A DNA stretch of 8,463 nucleotides from Thermococci archaeon (GTDB lineage Archaea; Methanobacteriota_B; Thermococci; Thermococcales; Thermococcaceae), in assembly GCA_003660485.1 (NCBI GenBank), contig QMUI01000028.1, forward strand, positions 1-8,463, read 5' to 3'. Position numbers and translations under genes: made by a program. Within the stretch, counting starts at the first letter, position 1. Every line of letters starts with the position of its first letter. Of the stretch, positions 5,384-8,463 are shown piece by piece. Under the pieces are notes generated by a model. That model made no database searches. It worked only from the letters and a program-made list of their open reading frames with translations, and was not told the DNA's origin.

Positions 5384-6478
5384 TCAGATTGCAAACTCCC
5401 TTGCCCATTTCTCATATTTTCTTATCTCTGATTTTGTGAGTGGACTTTTAACTTTCTTAAATGCTTCTTTAAAATCATCCATCTCTAGCGGTCTTATGGC
5501 AAGCTCTTTCCCTGTGAGCGATGGTATCTTCAGGGGATCGGCTAGCTCAGGGTTCATCTCCTCTAACATTTTCATTGAGGCTAATTTAACAACATTCGCT
5601 ATTTCCCTTCCAGAGTACAATCGTTTCACGGCTTCTTTAGCTAGTTTTGCCATATTTAACCTATATGGCAATCCTCTGAGATGAATTCTAAATATCTCGA
5701 CTGCAGCCTCTACGTCCGGGAGAGGAACGTAGATCCTTATCGGTAACCTTGAAAGCATAGCCTCATCAAGATCCCAGGGAGTATTAGTTGCCGTTAGAAG
5801 AATTACCTTCTTCATGTTATCTTTGAACCCATCGATTTCTGCTAAGAGAGTTCCAATCATCCTCCTGGCGGCGTCATCTAAGCTGGCTCTCTTAAGGGTT
5901 AAGGAATCAACTTCATCAATAAAGATGACACTTGGGCTAAGCTGTCTAGCTAAGGAAAATAGAGCAGAGACAAACTTTGAGGATTCTCCAAAGTATTTGC
6001 TTAATAAATCACTTGCCTTAACGCTGAAGAAAGTTGCATTAAGACCGTTTGCAACTGCACTTGCTAAGAGGCTTTTCCCTGTTCCTGGGGGACCAAAGAG
6101 GAGAATTCCCTGGGGCGGGTCTATTGGAGACTTTGCAATGCTCAATCCAACGGCCTGAGAAACTAGCTTTTTAGCTTCCTTAAGGCCTCCTATATCGTTC
6201 CAAGTTATGGAGCTTTTCTTAATCAGAAGCTTTATCCTTTCTATGTATTCATCGCTTCCCTTCTTCCTCCTCTTATGGACGTTCTTAGCCTTCTGTTCCC
6301 ATACCTTCGCCTGCTCTAAAAGGATGTGAGACATGCCTAAGTTCTCACTTGCTAACTTTCTCAGCAATTCTGAGCATCTTAATGCTATTAGCCTTGCCTT
6401 ATCGTACTGCCCAAGGGCTATCGCTTTCTCAAACTCCTCTTCACATCTCTGGATTTGAAGTAATTGTAGTCTATCCAT
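5384..6478 (-). CDS. Vps4/katanin-like AAA ATPase with MIT-like N-terminal domain
   Basis: A 364-residue single-ring AAA ATPase of the classical Vps4/katanin clade. Residues 1-75 form an MIT-like three-helix region (EEEFEKAIALGQYDKARLIA, then LLEQAKVWEQKAKN), which in Vps4 binds ESCRT-III tails. The AAA module has WNDIGGL (93-99), Walker A GPPGTGKS (129-136), pore loop SKYFGE (160-165), Walker B VIFIDEVDS (184-192), sensor 1 TATN (229-232), and SGREIANVVKLA (289-300) as the sensor 2 region. The end, SPLTKSEIRKYEKWAREF, resembles the C-terminal helix of Vps4. Odd point: where Vps4 has the arginine-finger run RRRF, this protein has LSRL with one arginine (R244), so the finger is reduced. The family remodels protein polymers; a partner here is unknown, and no ESCRT-III gene is in the window. 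The start is ATG 6478 with GGAGG 11 bases upstream. The gene is divergent from serS. Confidence 0.9.
   Translation of the reverse strand: MDRLQLLQIQRCEEEFEKAIALGQYDKARLIALRCSELLRKLASENLGMSHILLEQAKVWEQKAKNVHKRRKKGSDEYIERIKLLIKKSSITWNDIGGLKEAKKLVSQAVGLSIAKSPIDPPQGILLFGPPGTGKSLLASAVANGLNATFFSVKASDLLSKYFGESSKFVSALFSLARQLSPSVIFIDEVDSLTLKRASLDDAARRMIGTLLAEIDGFKDNMKKVILLTATNTPWDLDEAMLSRLPIRIYVPLPDVEAAVEIFRIHLRGLPYRLNMAKLAKEAVKRLYSGREIANVVKLASMKMLEEMNPELADPLKIPSLTGKELAIRPLEMDDFKEAFKKVKSPLTKSEIRKYEKWAREFAI
5408..5458 (+). terminator. T-rich stretch after the FOR stop, embedded in the opposite gene
   Basis: Beginning 25 bases after the FOR stop, the plus strand carries several short T tracts (ATTTTC, ATTTTG, CTTTTA, CTTTCTT). 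This is the likely archaeal oligo-T termination zone for FOR, although it is the antisense of the last codons of the AAA ATPase. Inferred from composition only. Confidence 0.35.
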
Positions 6479-6507
6479 AGTTTATCCTGCCTCCTTGATT
6501 AATTTTT

Positions 6508-6524
6508 GATATTTCTCGAATATC
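6508..6524. promoter_or_regulatory. 17-base palindrome GATATT-tctcg-AATATC at the AAA transcription start
   Basis: Perfect 6-base arms flank a 5-base centre. It overlaps the predicted start of the AAA transcript (near 6517) and lies just upstream of the plus-strand serS BRE. It could be an operator for the AAA gene or a hairpin at the 5' end of its message; the palindrome is visible, the role is inference. Confidence 0.4.
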
Positions 6525-6530
6525 TATGGG

Positions 6531-6557
6531 AAAACTCTAATTTAAATAATTTGGTGC
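6531..6557. promoter_or_regulatory. Symmetric bidirectional promoter between the AAA gene and serS
   Basis: The core ATTTAAAT (6540-6547) is its own reverse complement. On the plus strand it is preceded by the BRE-like AAAACTCT; on the minus strand it is preceded by CACCAAAT. It could serve serS (start near 6571, about 40-base leader) and the AAA gene (start near 6517, about 40-base leader). A second TATA-like TATTTTAAG (6570-6578) could give serS a shorter leader. Confidence 0.5.
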
Positions 6558-6609
6558 CTCCATGGTAATTATTTTAAGTAGAGACCTCTTTGAGGATTAG
6601 GGGATAGAC

Positions 6610-7977
6610 ATGCTCGATATTAAGCTCATAAGAGAAAATCCAGACCTAGTCAAAAATGACTTAATAAAAAGGGGAGAACTCGAGAAAGTTAAGTGGATAG
6701 ATGAAATCTTAAAACTCGATGCGGAATGGAGGGCAAAGCTTAAGGAGATAAACAGGTTAAGGCATGAAAGGAACAAGATTGCCGTAGAGATTGGGAAGAA
6801 AAGGAAAGCTGGGGAACCTGTTGATGACCTACTGGCCAAAAGCAGGGAAATCGTTAAGAGAATTGAAGTTCTTGAGAGGGAGGTTGAGGAACTCAGAAAG
6901 AGGATAGACTACTACCTCTGGAGGCTACCTAATATAACACACCCAAGCGTTCCCGTGGGAGAGAGCGACGAAGATAACGTGCCTATAAGATTCTGGGGTA
7001 AGGCAAAGGTCTGGAAGGGCCACCTCGAGAGGTTCCTTGAGCAGAGCCAAGGGAAGATGGAGTACGAGGTGCTGGAATGGAAGCCTAGACTTCACGTTGA
7101 TCTCTTGGAGATCTTGGGAGGTGCTGATTTTGCAAGGGCCGCCAAGGTTAGCGGTTCGAGGTTCTACTATCTACTCAACGAGATCGTAATCCTTGACTTG
7201 GCTTTGATAAGATTTGCCTTGGATAAGCTAATAGAGAAAGGATTCACTCCCGTAATACCGCCGTACATGGTTAGGAGGTTCGTTGAGGAAGGTGCAACGA
7301 CGTTCGAAGATTTCGAAGATGTCATATATAAGGTGGAGGGGGAAGATCTCTACTTGATTCCAACGGCCGAGCACCCATTGGCCGGCTTACACGCTAACGA
7401 GATCCTTGATGGGAAAGATTTACCCTTATTGTATGTGGCATTCAGCCCATGCTTCAGGAAGGAAGCGGGAACGGCAGGAAAGGACACTAAGGGCATCTTT
7501 AGGGTTCACCAGTTCCACAAGGTTGAGCAGTTCGTATATTCAAGGCCCGAAGAGAGCTGGGAGTGGCACGAGAAGATAATAAGGAACGCCGAAGAACTCT
7601 TCCAGGAACTTGAGATTCCCTACAGGGTAGTGAACATCTGCACTGGAGATTTAGGATATGTTGCTGCGAAGAAGTATGATATTGAAGCATGGATGCCTGG
7701 CCAAGGAAGGTTTAGAGAAGTTGTTTCCGCGAGCAACTGTACTGACTGGCAGGCCAGGAGGCTGAACATAAGGTTCAGGGACAGGACCGATGAGAAGCCT
7801 CGTTACGTCCACACCCTAAACTCAACTGCCATAGCCACTTCAAGGGCAATCGTCGCAATACTCGAGAACCACCAGCAGGAGGACGGAACGGTAAAGATAC
7901 CGAAAGTCCTGTGGAAGTACACTGGCTTTAAGGAAATAGTTCCCATTGAGAAGAAGAAGGGGTGTTGTAAGGCTTGA
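6610..7977 (+). CDS. serS: Seryl-tRNA synthetase
   Basis: A 455-residue class II aminoacyl-tRNA synthetase that charges tRNA-Ser (and tRNA-Sec where present) with serine in the cytosol. It is the standard, not the methanogen-type, SerRS, and has the length of the P. horikoshii enzyme. Residues about 1-105 are the N-terminal domain with a long antiparallel coiled coil (charged heptads at 30-65 and 72-103) that grips the long variable arm of tRNA-Ser. The catalytic domain shows the serine-binding TAEHPL loop (252-257), motif 2 FRKEAG followed by [12 protein letters not shown] (282-308, with R283 and E285 for ATP and acceptor end), and motif 3 [11 protein letters not shown] (409-419, with R412). 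A lysine/cysteine tail, KKKGCCKA, ends the protein. AGGGGAT just before ATG 6610 is the ribosome site. Its TGA overlaps the TTG start of nob1 by 4 bases, so the two form an operon. Confidence 0.97.
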   Translation: MLDIKLIRENPDLVKNDLIKRGELEKVKWIDEILKLDAEWRAKLKEINRLRHERNKIAVEIGKKRKAGEPVDDLLAKSREIVKRIEVLEREVEELRKRIDYYLWRLPNITHPSVPVGESDEDNVPIRFWGKAKVWKGHLERFLEQSQGKMEYEVLEWKPRLHVDLLEILGGADFARAAKVSGSRFYYLLNEIVILDLALIRFALDKLIEKGFTPVIPPYMVRRFVEEGATTFEDFEDVIYKVEGEDLYLIPTAEHPLAGLHANEILDGKDLPLLYVAFSPCFRKEAGTAGKDTKGIFRVHQFHKVEQFVYSRPEESWEWHEKIIRNAEELFQELEIPYRVVNICTGDLGYVAAKKYDIEAWMPGQGRFREVVSASNCTDWQARRLNIRFRDRTDEKPRYVHTLNSTAIATSRAIVAILENHQQEDGTVKIPKVLWKYTGFKEIVPIEKKKGCCKA

Positions 7978-8444
7978 TCCTTGTTCTCGACTCTTCAGTT
8001 TTTATTCAAGGCATCGACGTTGAAGGTTACACTACCCCGGGGGTAGTTGAGGAAGTTAGGGATCGAGAATCTAGGATATTCCTTGAGGGATTAATATCTG
8101 CGGGCAAGGTTAAGGTAGTTGAACCTTCCGCTGAGGCTATAGACACAGTTAAAAAGGTAGCGAAGGAGACTGGAGAGCTTAATGAGCTTAGCAGAGCTGA
8201 TGTAGAGGTGTTGGCTCTAGCTTATGAGCTTAAGGCCGTTATATTTACCGACGACTACAACGTTCAGAACGTTGCAAAGTTCCTGGGGCTGAAGTTTAAG
8301 ACTATGAAAAGGGGGATAAGGAAAAAGATCAAGTGGAGGTACGTCTGCATAGGTTGCGGGAGGAGATTTAGGGAACTTCCCCCTGGGGGCGTTTGTCCTG
8401 ACTGTGGTAGCCCTGTTAGGCTTTTGCCAAGGAGGAAACTTTAA
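7974..8444 (+). CDS. nob1: Nob1 endonuclease (PIN domain plus zinc ribbon), 16S rRNA maturation
   Basis: A 156-residue ribosome biogenesis nuclease that cuts the 3' end (site D) of pre-16S rRNA in late small-subunit assembly. The PIN domain (about 1-112) holds the acidic residues for metal-dependent cleavage: D6 in LDSSVF, E26/E27 in GVVEEV, D76 in [11 protein letters not shown], and D93/D94 in FTDDYNVQ. A basic linker, [12 protein letters not shown], leads to a zinc ribbon with C125xxC128 and C141xxC144. This layout and length fit archaeal Nob1. The start is TTG 7974: an in-frame TAA lies two codons upstream (7968-7970), and no ATG or GTG occurs before D6. GGGGTG (7959-7964) sits 9 bases before it. 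The 4-base overlap (TTGA) with serS implies translational coupling. Only 19 bases follow the stop in this window, with nothing recognisable. Confidence 0.95.
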   Translation: MILVLDSSVFIQGIDVEGYTTPGVVEEVRDRESRIFLEGLISAGKVKVVEPSAEAIDTVKKVAKETGELNELSRADVEVLALAYELKAVIFTDDYNVQNVAKFLGLKFKTMKRGIRKKIKWRYVCIGCGRRFRELPPGGVCPDCGSPVRLLPRRKL

Positions 8445-8463
8445 TCGTCTTTATCTCAAAGGC

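Noticed and set aside
5082..5684. A 200-codon plus-strand open frame crossing the FOR/AAA junction
   Set aside because: It is out of frame with FOR and antisense to the AAA gene, has a serine/arginine-rich, low-complexity composition, no ribosome site, and no resemblance to any family.
6585..6595. CCTC-TTT-GAGG mini-hairpin in the serS leader, considered as a T-box-like or attenuator element
   Set aside because: Four base pairs only, no tRNA-pairing or specifier element, and T-boxes are not known in archaea.
1..8463. CRISPR arrays, insertion sequences, integrase or attachment sites, including integration at the tRNA pair
   Set aside because: No regularly spaced repeats, transposase-like frames, terminal inverted repeats, or duplicated tRNA 3' ends were seen.

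Overview
The window looks like chromosomal DNA of a hyperthermophilic euryarchaeon of the order Thermococcales, most likely Pyrococcus. The grounds are: a formaldehyde:ferredoxin oxidoreductase that matches the P. furiosus enzyme closely in length (619 aa) and active-site residues; a seryl-tRNA synthetase of the Pyrococcus length (455 aa); an archaeal-type L14e, cytidylate kinase and Nob1; BRE/TATA promoters; CCA-encoding tRNA genes; and heavy use of AGG/AGA arginine codons. There is no sign of a mobile element, CRISPR array or recent insertion, and no gene-free stretch exceeds 300 bases. The species cannot be fixed from the sequence alone.

Layout. Plus strand, 1-668: the 3' part of cytidylate kinase (cmk) followed directly by ribosomal protein L14e (rpl14e). 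Plus, 751-1758: a class II-type histone deacetylase/acetylpolyamine amidohydrolase-like zinc enzyme with its own promoter. Minus, 2016-1857: tRNA-Glu(CTC) then tRNA-Ile(GAT), only 4 bases apart. Minus, 3376-2046: a two-gene operon made of a DUF2118-type protein with a lipoyl/biotinyl-like C-terminal half and a dethiobiotin-synthetase-like P-loop protein. Plus, 3524-5383: the tungsten enzyme FOR, divergent from that operon. Minus, 6478-5384: a Vps4/katanin-like AAA ATPase with an MIT-like N-terminus, convergent with FOR with no base between the stop codons. Plus, 6610-8444: serS and nob1, overlapping by 4 bases and divergent from the AAA gene.

Much of the window serves translation and ribosome assembly: L14e, two tRNAs, SerRS, and the Nob1 nuclease that matures 16S rRNA. 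Around these are a ferredoxin-linked aldehyde oxidation enzyme and three less understood proteins: the deacetylase-like enzyme, the P-loop/lipoyl-like pair and the stand-alone Vps4-like ATPase.

The most informative unexplained structures are in the two divergent intergenic regions. One (3377-3523) holds two separate palindromes, one containing a SurR-type GTTn3AAC core. The other (6479-6609) holds a palindromic TATA core flanked by BRE-like sequence on both sides, plus a 17-base palindrome at the predicted start of the AAA transcript. I did not find a clear-cut new defence or mobile system; the best candidates for undescribed biology are the BioD-like/lipoyl-like gene pair and the MIT-AAA protein.
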